Source: Mycosarcoma maydis
Taxonomy: Eukaryota; Basidiomycota; Ustilaginomycetes; Ustilaginales
Length of the DNA stretch: 64,000 bases
Assembly: GCF_000328475.2 (NCBI RefSeq)
Contig: NC_026482.1
Location: forward strand, 434,001 to 498,000
Direction: 5' to 3'
Shown one piece after another: positions 1 to 10,051 of this stretch (its first letter is position 1; each line of letters begins with the position of its first letter). The translations under genes were made by a program, and so were the position numbers. The notes under the pieces were generated by a model, which did no database searches, was not told where the DNA came from, and saw only the letters and a program-made list of their open reading frames with translations.

Positions 1-2127
1 GAAGACGCTTTACCTTGGTGGGCCAGAGAAGACTGGCAGTCAATCACGCCTCACGGTTCAGGTACAGCTCAAGGTGCAGCAGAAGCGACACTACCAGAGG
101 GGCTGGCAATAGCTCACAAGTCTGGGACTCTGCTCTCAAGTACTGCCATCTCGAGCCTGATCACAAGCGAGATCGAGGAAAAGGCATCCAGATTGGCCGA
201 GCCGCAAAAATATGCCAAGCACGATCAAGGTGTGGAGCTGACACAGGTGAGACAGCTGGTAGACTATCCGGTCGTCGATACTGGATCATCGAGCAGGAGC
301 AGCAACAATGAGCAGATGGCAGCTGCGATGGAAGTTGTTGACGTTCCAGTCGTGTTTCAAGTGTTTGGCGGATTCGAAGACTTTGCTCAACGCGAGATTC
401 TGCAGCAAACGCTCTTGCGTGCATCCGGCGATGAGGACGCCTTGACACACAAGCTCGGTGTTTCTTCCAGCATCCACTCTGGGCACGTCAAGGTGCTGGA
501 TAACAAGCTCGCTGGGCATGCATTGCAAGTCTATTTTGATGCTAAGCTCGGTATCGCCAAGACAGCATATTTGCTGACGGCGGTGCGTGAATTTCCGCGA
601 GAGTTGGCAAAGGAGCTTAAGCACGAAAAGCACATTGGCGGTGCGAGCAAAAGGGCCAAATGGAAGGCGAAAGAGCTGCGCAAGGCACTGCAAAAGAAGG
701 AGGGCAAGAAGCTGGCGACGCAACCGACCACGCCAGGGATCATCCAAAAGCCGTCTATCCTGCAGAAAGATGGCGAGAAGAACGAATCATCTCGCTCCAT
801 GACTGCCCCATCTGCTGATGGCAAAGCAACCATTTCAACTACAGCTGTCGAAGAAGCGACAAGCTCAGCCGTTAGTGAGGCCGAGACCGATGAAGGTGCG
901 CCATTTCCTTCCGAGGTCAAGTTGCTTGAGCTACTCGACGACATTTGGGAGGCGTCACGTTCGCAGCTCGACCGAGCACTCGAAAGCTGGAAATGCATCG
1001 TCGCCGCAACCACCGGTGTTCCCGTCGCCACTTCGTGCCGCACATATCGAGCCACCGTTGACCGGGCCACGTACAATCTTCCAAGTCTCAACACTCAGAC
1101 CATGGAACGATATGTGGGCGAACTTGCCTGGGATTGGCTCAACGGTCCCGACACGCCTAATACCGATCTGAATGCTCCGACCAACTGGCGAGTCGATTTG
1201 GAAAAGCCTATGGTGGATATCACGCTCAAATTCTTACCCGGGTTCGGCATCGGAGACGAGTTTGAAAAGGAGCTCGGCGAACAGGACGATCCGGCGCTCA
1301 AGACGGAAGGACAGATCGCGTTCATGATTAAACTGCCTCCACCAGCGACAGCAAACCCTCGACGACCGGCGGGAAGGAATGCGTTATTGGTTGGAGGAAC
1401 AGCCATGGCCGAATACCGAGCTGCATCTCTAGCGCTTGCGCTTCCGCTACCAACGGAGCGAAAGACTCTGAATGGTGTGCAGTCCGGTCCAGAAGTTGCG
1501 CCGCTGCGTGTGCTCGAGGCTTGTTGTGGACATGGATCACTGGTTTTTGAGACCGCAGCGATGATGGAAGCTCGAGGACTTCACGGCCAAGTGTTGGGTT
1601 GCGATATCGACAATGAAACTATCGAGCGCGCACGTTGCATCTCGAATCTCGCTGGATTCTCAAGCTCGAGCGGAGCTGTTTCTGTGCAACTGGAAGCCAT
1701 CGACGGTACCGATTGCTCTGCGCTCCAATCGTTTGTCGGAGGCTCTTGCTCTGTTGATGCCATCATCACCGATCTACCGTGGGGTAAGCGGGAAAAAGCG
1801 TCGCAATCGCTGTCCAAACTCTACCACTTGTTTCTCGAATCGTGGTTCTCGGTGCTCCGAACCGGCGGATACATCCTAACGGTCACCGCAGAACATCGGA
1901 CGCTCTCACGAGCTCTCAGTGTCTTTGAAACCACTTGCAGAAAGAAGCGATTGGGAGCATGCCTCAGGATGGAAGATGTGAGGATGCTGGACAAGAACGG
2001 AAGTGGATTGGAGCAGAACAAAGTGAAGCAACAGGGTGTGTTAGAAGCACAGAGAAACGGACAGATGAGGAAGATCGAGATCGGATACCATGTATATGTG
2101 TTTATGATCCGCAAGATTGCCATCTGA
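1..2127 (+). CDS. THUMP-domain tRNA guanine-N2 methyltransferase (5' partial)
   Basis: The reading frame is open from the first base of the window to the TGA at 2125-2127, so the 5' end lies outside the window. A later in-frame TTG at 193 is not a credible start. A THUMP-like stretch (about 990-1240) precedes a Rossmann methyltransferase domain. That domain shows a SAM-binding motif with ACCGHGSL (about 1520-1545), an acidic loop GCDIDNE (about 1600-1620) and the catalytic-type motif TDLPWGKR (about 1769-1792). The order matches THUMPD2/THUMPD3/Trm14 enzymes, which methylate N2 of guanosine in tRNA; choosing between the subfamilies needs the missing N-terminus. A Lys-rich low-complexity insert sits between the two halves (about 600-900). 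Confidence is high for the family and moderate for the substrate. Confidence 0.85.
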   Translation, partial: EDALPWWAREDWQSITPHGSGTAQGAAEATLPEGLAIAHKSGTLLSSTAISSLITSEIEEKASRLAEPQKYAKHDQGVELTQVRQLVDYPVVDTGSSSRSSNNEQMAAAMEVVDVPVVFQVFGGFEDFAQREILQQTLLRASGDEDALTHKLGVSSSIHSGHVKVLDNKLAGHALQVYFDAKLGIAKTAYLLTAVREFPRELAKELKHEKHIGGASKRAKWKAKELRKALQKKEGKKLATQPTTPGIIQKPSILQKDGEKNESSRSMTAPSADGKATISTTAVEEATSSAVSEAETDEGAPFPSEVKLLELLDDIWEASRSQLDRALESWKCIVAATTGVPVATSCRTYRATVDRATYNLPSLNTQTMERYVGELAWDWLNGPDTPNTDLNAPTNWRVDLEKPMVDITLKFLPGFGIGDEFEKELGEQDDPALKTEGQIAFMIKLPPPATANPRRPAGRNALLVGGTAMAEYRAASLALALPLPTERKTLNGVQSGPEVAPLRVLEACCGHGSLVFETAAMMEARGLHGQVLGCDIDNETIERARCISNLAGFSSSSGAVSVQLEAIDGTDCSALQSFVGGSCSVDAIITDLPWGKREKASQSLSKLYHLFLESWFSVLRTGGYILTVTAEHRTLSRALSVFETTCRKKRLGACLRMEDVRMLDKNGSGLEQNKVKQQGVLEAQRNGQMRKIEIGYHVYVFMIRKIAI

Positions 2128-3521
2128 TGCGGTAGCAAGAGGTGTCGTTAGCGGCTGTTGCCAAACCTGTCCAGAATCGTAAATCACGAATGAAGCCGTT
2201 CACAAACCCACTTGCAAAGTAAATTCTTTCTCATTCATACAAGATCCGTGATTCGTGATTGATGGACGCTTCACATTCACGATTTGACTGTCCTGTCAGA
2301 ATGTGACGTACTAGCCACTGTGTGTAGGTGCACGACAACGTCCAGGGCTGACTGTCTAGAACGGGCGGTGTCATGGTCCCGCCTCAGCACATGGAGCTAT
2401 GGACAGCACAAACTCGACACTAGATGAGTGTGAGTCTGGAGCCCCGCCTGTGTTGGTGATATCCAAAAAAAATCATTTGAATCGCACTACGGTTGGCGAC
2501 GACGATGTCTGGGTTCTCGGCCCGTCTTCCAGAAAGAAAAAAAAACCCCCCACAGACACGAACATGCCGACACAATCACGCGGAACGCGGCCATAAGGTG
2601 GCAGTAGACAACGTTAGTGGAGGAACAGATCTGTCCATGACACCGGCTCGTCCGATGTCAGCAGGCTGATTTTCGTGATTGTTGTGACATGAGTCGCACT
2701 TACTCGTGCTGCGTGCTGATACCGGTGAAAAGGGAGAGTGCTTACTCTTTTTCGGTGAGCCTCGATGGCGACGATTGTGGATTGCGCAACGTCGTATAAA
2801 TGGATGACTGGGTTGGCTGCACCGCTTTGCATGTTATTCCGTTGTGGCCGTGCCTGACGACTTGAAAATTATAACAAAAAAAACAAGAAGAAGCCTCGCT
2901 TATTACATGTCGGCATCATGACAGAGGTGTCACGCTGAACCAGGACAACAATTTCCTCATCCAGCTGCTGCAGTGCTGCAGTACAAAATGTACGTCATAC
3001 CCATAAGAAGAGCTTGGCGAATTCAGCAAGGCGGCGCCTCTCTCTCTTTCTCTGTGACACGCGGCTTGGCCGACAAGACAATCACGAATCACAGAATGCT
3101 GTGCAACGTTGCAGACGCCGTCCGTTTCTTGTGTGACATTCGTGATTACGAAGGTCGCTGCTGACTCGCACTGTCGAGACTGAGAAGAATTCAGGGTCTC
3201 TCTCTCTTTCTCTTTTGCGCCGACGCTGTGCTTTGCCGAAGGCCGCATGGAGCCTGTCCAAGCCCTCGTTGCTCGACTTGAGTGATTCTTGAGTGACCGT
3301 ATGGAACGCTGACTTCAGAACATCAGGCAGCTTATTCCTTGCGTCTGAAAAGTCCCTCCATTCGCATAAGTAGTTGAACATCCCCATCACACAAGCTTCG
3401 GTCGTTATCCCAACTACGCCTGCACTCATACCGTTTCTGAGTTTCAGAGCTTCTTGCTTTCCTTGGTGCAAACAGATTTAGCAGCAGAAACACGACACTT
3501 TACTGCTGCTTTATTACAGAA
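2128..3521. other. Intergenic region with heptamer-repeat traces
   Basis: This 1.4-kb gap separates the methyltransferase from the protease. It holds copies of the AATCACG/ATTCGTG heptamer (about 2183-2192, 2250-2263, 3083-3097, 3139-3150) and two CT-rich tracts (about 3043-3056 and 3199-3214), the second near the protease promoter side. The short open frames in it show no domain, signal peptide or codon pattern that would support a gene. Confidence 0.5.
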
Positions 3522-4880
3522 ATGAAGTTTACCGGCGCCACGCTGGTCTCATCAGGCCTCCTCGCCGCTTCAGCTGCGATGGCTGCTCCTGCTCCTGCTT
3601 CGACCGGCGCCGACACGCCAGTGCACATTCCCATTCAGAAGCGATCCGTTGTCAAGCGTTCTGGTGACGACCTTCTGCACTGGGCCTACGATCAAAAAGC
3701 GCTTCTTCAATCCAAGTACAACTTGCCGACCAATTCATCGCAAAACCAACGACGTGCGGGCGCTACATGGCTCACCAACGTACAGTATGATTCTTCCTGG
3801 GTCGCCTCCCTCTCGGGCGGTACACCAGCCAAGGACTACGAGGTGGTCCTCGACACGGGTTCCTCCGATCTGTGGATCTCTTCGCAATACTACCAGCCTT
3901 CGTCAAGCAGCACCTTTCGGAACCAGTCGACTCCGTTCGACATTCAGTATGGCTCGGGTTCAGTACATGGCTACCAAGCCACCGACACTTTTACGCTTGC
4001 TGGCACCACGGTCAACAATCTGCACGTTGCCGTAGCCACTTCGGTAAGCTCTGGTCTAACAAGTGCCGCTATGGAAGGTATCATGGGTATGGGCTTTCAG
4101 CGTCTCGCATCTTCCGGTGAACCTCCACTATGGGTCGCTGCCGGCATCGACACCTTCTCGTTCTACCTGGAGCGAGCCAGTCTCTCTACACGCGATCAGA
4201 CGCAACCGGGCGGGATTTTTACGCTCGGTGGTACCAATACGAGCCTCTACCAAGGCGATATCAGCTACAACTCGCTCCTCGAAGAGCTCTATTGGATGGT
4301 TCGTCTGGGCGCTATCGGTACGATGGGAGCCAATGTGCCCCTCAACGGTCTAACTCGTGCAGCCATCGACACTGGTACCACCCTGATCGGCGGACCCGAT
4401 TCTGTTGTTCAGCAGCTGTACGCCAACATCGCCAACTCTCGATCCCAGGGCAACGGATACTATTCGTTCCCGTGCAGCTCGTCAGTCGATGCAACGCTGA
4501 CGTTTGGCAATCAGCAGTACACGATCCCCAGCACCGACTTTGTAGCAGGCACCCTGGACCAGTCGGGCTCTCAGTGTCTGGGTGCCTTCTTCGGCTTGGG
4601 CTCGTCCAGTCAGACCGACTTGCAGTGGATCGTGGGCGATGCCTTCCTGAAGAACGTGTACTCCATCTTTACCACCAATCGCAACAACGGCAACTCGGGC
4701 GTCGGCTTTGCTAGCTTGGCCAGAGGCTTGAACTCGGGTACCATTTCCAAGAGCGTAAACTCGACCAGCAACAGCGTCAGCAGCGACAGTCCCGCCGCCA
4801 CCACCGCCAAACGCTGGAATAACGTCTCGGCGTTGATGGCGACTGTCGCTCTGCCCGTCCTGGCGCTCGTATTTGGCTGA
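3522..4880 (+). CDS. Secreted pepsin-like aspartic protease, probably GPI-anchored
   Basis: This 452-residue protein starts with a signal peptide (MKFTGATLVSSGLLAASAAMA). A propeptide follows with two Lys-Arg pairs (KRSVVKR) suited to Kex2 processing. Both catalytic aspartate motifs of family A1 are present: DTGSSDLW and, about 170 residues later, DTGTTLIGG. The flap region and the C-terminal hydrophobic-hydrophobic-G motif (IVGDAFLKNVYS) are also recognisable. After the catalytic domain comes a Ser/Thr/Asn-rich tail, then a short hydrophobic C-terminus (MATVALPVLALVFG). That arrangement is typical of GPI-anchored yapsin-type proteases, so the enzyme probably sits on the plasma membrane or cell wall. 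The gene is intronless and its length is normal for the family. The anchor is an inference from the C-terminus. Confidence 0.9.
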   Translation: MKFTGATLVSSGLLAASAAMAAPAPASTGADTPVHIPIQKRSVVKRSGDDLLHWAYDQKALLQSKYNLPTNSSQNQRRAGATWLTNVQYDSSWVASLSGGTPAKDYEVVLDTGSSDLWISSQYYQPSSSSTFRNQSTPFDIQYGSGSVHGYQATDTFTLAGTTVNNLHVAVATSVSSGLTSAAMEGIMGMGFQRLASSGEPPLWVAAGIDTFSFYLERASLSTRDQTQPGGIFTLGGTNTSLYQGDISYNSLLEELYWMVRLGAIGTMGANVPLNGLTRAAIDTGTTLIGGPDSVVQQLYANIANSRSQGNGYYSFPCSSSVDATLTFGNQQYTIPSTDFVAGTLDQSGSQCLGAFFGLGSSSQTDLQWIVGDAFLKNVYSIFTTNRNNGNSGVGFASLARGLNSGTISKSVNSTSNSVSSDSPAATTAKRWNNVSALMATVALPVLALVFG

Positions 4881-5101
4881 TCGCGCCAGCACCTACAACC
4901 AACACTTTTTGCTCTCTCCCTGCAATCACGTATAGCAGCACTCACAAAACTCGTGACTATTCGTGATTACCAACTTGACTGCAAGTGCGAAGCACTTTCC
5001 ATACTCGTGACTCTTTTTCTTTTTTTTTAGCAATTCATAATCGTGACATCTGGATGCTATCTGAAAAACGTATCTGTGGGGCATGTCAAGGTGCGTCGGC
5101 A

Positions 5102-6712
5102 TCACGCTTGGTAGCAGTGTGAAATGGTATGGAGTGGCGACTCGGCTCTCAATACGGGTGTGCTTCTGCCGCTAGTGAGTGGCATCTGGAGGGCCAAGCT
5201 TGGACTGGACCCTCTCCTTGGCTTGCGCATTGCGCCTGTACCGAGCAAGTCGGCTTCGTTGGTCTTGACGCGCGCCAGGCCGCCTACACCTCCAGCTGCG
5301 AGCGTGGTGGCACTGAAGCGTCTGCCCATGCCCATGCCGCTGCCGCCCTCTGGATGTTGCTGTTGCAGGCAGCGTTGCATCGCCGCTTTGTTCACATGGT
5401 CCTTCCAGACCTTCCTTCCGCGCTCTTCCTTGACGGCTTTGGTGGCGAGCAGCTTGACGTCGATGGCCGCCGAGGCGTTGGGATGCGAAGAGTCGATCGA
5501 ACGTAGCGAGATGGCATCGATGGATTTGCGCGCCATGGATGCTCGTGCTCGGTTGTGGTTGGCCGACGACGCGGCAGATGGCGGCCGCGAGATGGTGTAC
5601 CCGGCCTGGAGCGCAGTGACGGACTGATCGGCGTCGTCATCCACGCTGATGGGCGAAGCAAATGGCGGCGTGGTGGCTGGACCAGTCTGTATATCCAACG
5701 ACAGTTTCGGTCTTTGCTGCTGCTGTTTCATGTGCTGCTTTGGCTTGCTCATCATCACTACCGTCGTGTTCATCTGCCACGGCTCGTGCTCAGCGCTGAA
5801 TGGGTGTCGGAAAGTGGGTTGCCACGGTGAAGCACCCAGCGAAAGCGCCCCTGGCGGCAACACTGTTGCAGCATGCAACGGCTGCTTGCGCCGGGTCAAA
5901 TGTCCCGAATCAAACGCGCCCTCTGCGACCGTTTCGTCCGTCTCGACAACCGGTGCGATTTTGGCTCCTCCACGGTTGGCACTAGGCGTTTCGACTCGTG
6001 CAGCGGAAAAGAGGCTGGGTTGGGTCGATCTGGACGATTTTCTTGGTTGGATTTGACGTTTGATCATGGTAGAATCGGAATGCACGTGCCAACGTTGATC
6101 CTGCACGCGTTGTAAGACATGCTCATCGATGCGCTCCGGCGAGAGCGGCGAAGAAGCAAGACGGTTGATGCGCACCTCGGTTTTGGGTTGTGAGCGATGA
6201 GACGCAGCAACGTTGCCCATGACCCACAGCTTTCCCCTCTCCCTCTCACTCACTGTCTCCCTCTCCTCGGCAGGTCTAGCAGCGGGAGCCTTGGCCACTT
6301 GACCCAAACTGGCGTGCACATCCTCTCTGGCCGGACTATTGGGAACGCTGTTGACGATACTGTATCTGTGGTTGTGCAACAGCTTGTCGCCCATGGCTGC
6401 TGCCTCGGCCCTCTTCCTCCTTTCGCTCCTCCTCTTCTTCTCCAATTGACGCTGTTGAACACGGTTCGCAGGGACGATGCAGACATTTCCCGGTCCACAC
6501 ACCAACGACTCTTTCCGAGTGAGCGCCGCCGAGGCCGGCGAAGAGGTGTCGACGAACACTACATCGTAGCCGAAGATTCTCGAGAAAAACAAGCTCGAGA
6601 ATGTGGATAGTGCGCGATTGATACGTCGAAAGGCCGAGTCGATAATGTGCGCCAGACCGAGAACGAACGAATCGACCGAGATTTCAGCTTGGCGCGAACT
6701 GATGTTGCCCAT
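5102..6712 (-). CDS. Predicted N-myristoylated, largely disordered protein of unknown function
   Basis: The open frame extends upstream to a GTG at 6790, but the first ATG is at 6712 and gives a 536-residue protein beginning MGNISS. Gly at position 2 with Ser at position 6 fits the N-myristoylation signal, which supports this start. Residues 10 to 50 are hydrophobic and amphipathic and could add to membrane contact. The rest is low in hydrophobic content, with a basic run (EKKRRSERRKR), Gln- and Ser-rich stretches and many Ser/Arg phosphorylation-like sites (RKSIDAISLRS, RRFSATT). I recognise no catalytic domain. It converges with the aspartic protease, 221 bp away. A membrane-tethered regulatory or scaffold role is only a guess. 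Confidence 0.7.
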   Translation of the reverse strand: MGNISSRQAEISVDSFVLGLAHIIDSAFRRINRALSTFSSLFFSRIFGYDVVFVDTSSPASAALTRKESLVCGPGNVCIVPANRVQQRQLEKKRRSERRKRAEAAAMGDKLLHNHRYSIVNSVPNSPAREDVHASLGQVAKAPAARPAEERETVSERERGKLWVMGNVAASHRSQPKTEVRINRLASSPLSPERIDEHVLQRVQDQRWHVHSDSTMIKRQIQPRKSSRSTQPSLFSAARVETPSANRGGAKIAPVVETDETVAEGAFDSGHLTRRKQPLHAATVLPPGALSLGASPWQPTFRHPFSAEHEPWQMNTTVVMMSKPKQHMKQQQQRPKLSLDIQTGPATTPPFASPISVDDDADQSVTALQAGYTISRPPSAASSANHNRARASMARKSIDAISLRSIDSSHPNASAAIDVKLLATKAVKEERGRKVWKDHVNKAAMQRCLQQQHPEGGSGMGMGRRFSATTLAAGGVGGLARVKTNEADLLGTGAMRKPRRGSSPSLALQMPLTSGRSTPVLRAESPLHTISHCYQA

Positions 6713-8005
6713 GTTTGGGCCGAGCGAATTGGGATAGTATGAAAAAGTGTGAGCAGTGGCTTGGGGCTTGGATACAAGTGACAATGCCACTGCGAATGCG
6801 ACGACGGAAAGCCAGCGTCAAGGAGAACGCTGCAGGGTATGATCTTGGCACAAAAGTGTAAGCCGATAGCGGGTATCTAGTCGTAAGTCGTCATCCTGGA
6901 TTCACTTGATGGCCATGTCCGTCAGAAGCTCGTTGAGGTCGAGCAGGAAAGGGGGTTGGTGATATGAAGGAGCAGAAAGCACAGGCACCTGCATGAGCTC
7001 CCTGAGCAGCCAGCCACATGCAAGCTTTCGAAGAATATCATCCAGCTGTCCGAATAGCGAATCAATCACGAATCGTGCGCGCGTCAGGCGAGTCTGTGCT
7101 ACTGTGGATCGCGAATCAAGAATCTCGTCAGGGGCTGTCAAACTCACACGTCCGTCTTTGTTGCTATAGCAATTGCTCAATTGCTCACCATTAATCGTGA
7201 ATATTAACAAAAAGATAACCAGCTTGTTGCTCATTTTATTAATCACGAATAATTAACTACACTAAACACCCAGGCGCATCCACTCTGCGACTCTCATGCA
7301 GCAAACAAGTCGCGTGGAGTTTTCTGTGAATCCGGAGTTGATTGGCGAGACTTTCTATGGAATCTTGGTGCCAAGTCGTGAGTCTCTCGAGTGCAAATTG
7401 CAGAGTCGAAATGGCCGAACAGATTTACTCCGGTGCACGGTGCGTGGTGTGTGAATAAACATACACGATCAACGACTTTGACTGGCAAACAAGTCGTGAG
7501 TGACACTTGCGCGCGGAGAAAGTCGTGAGTGCGAGGTCGGCCATCCTCGCATGATTCGGCGTATCGACAACCACAAACAGCTGATTCACGACTCACGGCT
7601 CACGACTCACAATTCACAATTCACAATTCACAATTCACAATTCACAATTCACAATTCACAATTCACAATTCACAATTCACGATGCTCGGATCTGATCGGA
7701 TGCCCGATACCAGTCCTGTAAATCTCGTCATGGGTTGGCGGAGTGTCATCTGGACGTTGCTTTCCTTCCGCTTGCCGCTGTCCTTGAAAGCGTGAGGGTA
7801 GCATGGCGGCCATACAACGTCTTGCTGCAACTGTTGTGTCGGCTACGTGGGCTGCTCCCATGGCACGTCGCATCCCTGACGGCAACTTGCTCATGCACAT
7901 GCAAAGTCGATCCAGGAAGGGTAACGTTAGGGGAAAATTGGCAATTGCAATCACGGAATAGAAATGTTCAATGTATAAAAGTGACAGCGTGAATGTCAGT
8001 GAATG
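6713..8005. other. Intergenic region rich in heptamer repeats
   Basis: This stretch holds scattered AATCACG/CGTGAAT copies (about 7060-7078, 7193-7202, 7241-7249), several AGTCGTGAGT decamers (about 7374, 7492, 7520) and the 14-unit array listed separately. A short direct repeat of TGAATGTCAG occurs at about 7990-8010, at the 3' end of the DUF2985 gene. A 110-codon minus-strand frame (6902-7234) begins with a hydrophobic stretch, but it runs through the repeats and was not accepted as a gene. Confidence 0.5.
7584..7681. repeat. Tandem heptamer array, 14 units
   Basis: Exactly 14 consecutive 7-bp units fill this interval. Three units end in TCACG (ATTCACG, ACTCACG, GCTCACG), followed by ACTCACA, nine identical ATTCACA units and a final ATTCACG. 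The homogeneous middle suggests recent slippage or unequal exchange within an older, more varied array. It is the longest pure run of the heptamer family that occurs throughout the intergenic DNA of this window. Confidence 0.97.
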
Positions 8006-10051
8006 TCAGTGCTGGTCAGCGATCTTGCTCGCCAACGCATCCAGATCGATCCGCTGTTCAGCGTTTGGCCCCACCTCATCGACCGTTGTCAACCGCGTCT
8101 GCGCTGGCCAAGCACTGCCTGTACCTGCCACGCCCACTTTGTCCTCGCTCACCGCCCGCTCTCGACGCATCGCCTCGACGCGAGCATCAACGTCCTTGGC
8201 AAACGCAGCGAGCAGCTTCTCCTCCACCTCTCTCTTTTTCTTACTCTTCTCTCCGCCTTTCCAGATCAATACACCCGCTGCAATGCCCGCCAAGAACGAA
8301 CACGGCATGAAAATGCCCGTCGACCAAGCGGGTCGCGAACGGTAGTGCGTAGCGTATCCCCACATGTATCCGCACAACAGGCATTGAAACAGCGAGTTGA
8401 GATCGTTGCAGATCGTGATCCACAGTGCGAGCGAGATCGAGAATGCATGGTGCGTGAACGTCTCGTGTGGTCGGTACCACGATTGCGATTCGGCAAACGC
8501 GATTTGCAATGCGTGCAGATGAGCAGCTTGGTGCGGAGAGAGCACCACATCCGGCGACAGCTCCATGTTCTGTACACCCTCTTGTTCGTCGCTCGAATCC
8601 TCGTCTGCCCAGGATGCTTTCTTCTTCTTACCATGCTGCTTGGCTGCGACAACCGATGGAACGTCGTTCTTGTCCACGAGTCTAGGTAGGCCTTGCTTCT
8701 TCCTCAGCCTCCAAGTGAGGTGCTGGTAGTAGGCAATCCAAGCCATCCTCCACGTGTCCCTCAATCGCCACGGAATCAATCCAACACCCGTAATCGTAAA
8801 CAGTCCATTTTCAAACTGACTGAACACCTCGACCCAGAAGTCCTTGTTCTTTCCCTTGTCAATCGCTCCTACCAAGAACAAGACTAGCGCTGCACCGCCA
8901 AACACCACCAAGAACCCATAGATACCCGCAATCACTCCCAACGGCGTCTTGAGAAACGCCCATACACCTTGCATCGCTCGTTTAAACTTTTGCTTTTTGG
9001 TGAGAAGCTCGTGTACGTAGGCATCCAGGTGCAGGTCGTCCTCAGCTTGGCTGGTCATGGCAGCGCGCGCCGCTGGGTGGCGACCTTCTTCCAGCTGCAA
9101 TGTTGCTTGCATCTCCGCGGTATCAGCGTCCACCCGCTCTGCCGGTAGATCAATCGCCGGTCTTCGATCGTAAAGTCCAGGGATGTTGGGGAACATGAGC
9201 GAATTTCCAATGTTCGACAGATGACCAGCCGCAGAGACACCAGGGTCAACCACCTCCAAGGTATCCACTAGATATGCGCTGTGTTCATCGTCGAACGAAG
9301 ACGATTCCGACGTCGGAGAGGCGTCCGTCATCGCTGGCTCTTGTTCGGCTGATGTTGAGGCGCCAAGGCGCTCATTTGTGGGGCTACGCGCTTCCTCTTG
9401 TGCCATGCTGCCGTACTTTCGGATAAGCGCCATAAACGTCGTTTCTTTAGCTTGACCGTGCTGCCGCTCGCCCTCCTTCAGTGGGTCGAGCGCGGCGATA
9501 CGGCGCAGACGGTCCATCCGTCTCTGCTTCTCCCGCTTCTGCACTTTGCGATGGTGCTTCTCCACCACCCTCCTCACAATACCATATGCACCGTATCGAC
9601 TGCGATCATGGATGGAATCGTCATCGTCGTCACCGTCTGCGCCCCTGTTGCGCTTGGTACTGCTGTTTGCTTCTGCTTCCGCTTGTGCCGCAAGCCGTTC
9701 GAGATAAGATTCCTTTTCCCTTTCAGAAGTGACACTGCCCAAATCCGAGGAGACAGTCAGAGCGGTTGTGGTAGGTCGCAGCATCGTGCTGTCGGTGGAG
9801 GCATACTGCACTTCTGAATCGAGCATCGCCCGTGCCTTGGCCAGCTTATTCGCGTCTTGAGCTCGACGCCGGCGCTCCTCGAGCACCACTTCGGGAAGCG
9901 CAACGAGCTCAATGTCGGTTTGTTTCTTGGAAGATGAGTCCGAATCGGATGCGGAAAGTGATCGCGGACGGTCCGGCTGGCATGTGGATACGCTGGGATG
10001 GCGATGCCTGCGCAGGCGCAATGTGCGGTGCCGATGATGTCGTTGCGGCAT
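8006..10051 (-). CDS. DUF2985 family integral membrane protein
   Basis: The model starts at the ATG at 10051 (the TTG at 10069 is rejected) and encodes 681 residues. The N-terminal 350 residues are basic then acidic and look disordered. The membrane part begins near residue 365 with FLKTPLGVIAGIYGFLVVFGG, followed by ENGLFTITGVGLIPWR and a second hydrophobic block near residues 540-595. That block includes CNDLNSLFQCLLCGYMWGY and RPAWSTG. These are the hallmark segments of fungal DUF2985 proteins, whose biochemical role is unknown. A charged coiled-coil-like tail (KKKREVEEKLL) ends the protein. Four hydrophobic segments are visible. The location, plasma membrane or an internal membrane, cannot be told from the sequence. 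Confidence 0.85.
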   Translation of the reverse strand: MPQRHHRHRTLRLRRHRHPSVSTCQPDRPRSLSASDSDSSSKKQTDIELVALPEVVLEERRRRAQDANKLAKARAMLDSEVQYASTDSTMLRPTTTALTVSSDLGSVTSEREKESYLERLAAQAEAEANSSTKRNRGADGDDDDDSIHDRSRYGAYGIVRRVVEKHHRKVQKREKQRRMDRLRRIAALDPLKEGERQHGQAKETTFMALIRKYGSMAQEEARSPTNERLGASTSAEQEPAMTDASPTSESSSFDDEHSAYLVDTLEVVDPGVSAAGHLSNIGNSLMFPNIPGLYDRRPAIDLPAERVDADTAEMQATLQLEEGRHPAARAAMTSQAEDDLHLDAYVHELLTKKQKFKRAMQGVWAFLKTPLGVIAGIYGFLVVFGGAALVLFLVGAIDKGKNKDFWVEVFSQFENGLFTITGVGLIPWRLRDTWRMAWIAYYQHLTWRLRKKQGLPRLVDKNDVPSVVAAKQHGKKKKASWADEDSSDEQEGVQNMELSPDVVLSPHQAAHLHALQIAFAESQSWYRPHETFTHHAFSISLALWITICNDLNSLFQCLLCGYMWGYATHYRSRPAWSTGIFMPCSFLAGIAAGVLIWKGGEKSKKKREVEEKLLAAFAKDVDARVEAMRRERAVSEDKVGVAGTGSAWPAQTRLTTVDEVGPNAEQRIDLDALASKIADQH

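Noticed and set aside
3082..3471. Minus-strand 129-codon frame upstream of the aspartic protease
   Set aside because: It has no ATG at a sensible place, includes CT-rich and repeat-derived sequence and shows no domain.
6902..7234. Minus-strand 110-codon frame with a hydrophobic N-terminus
   Set aside because: It runs through heptamer-repeat copies and AT-rich DNA, and the rest of the frame has no conserved look. The hydrophobic stretch is partly encoded by a repeat copy.
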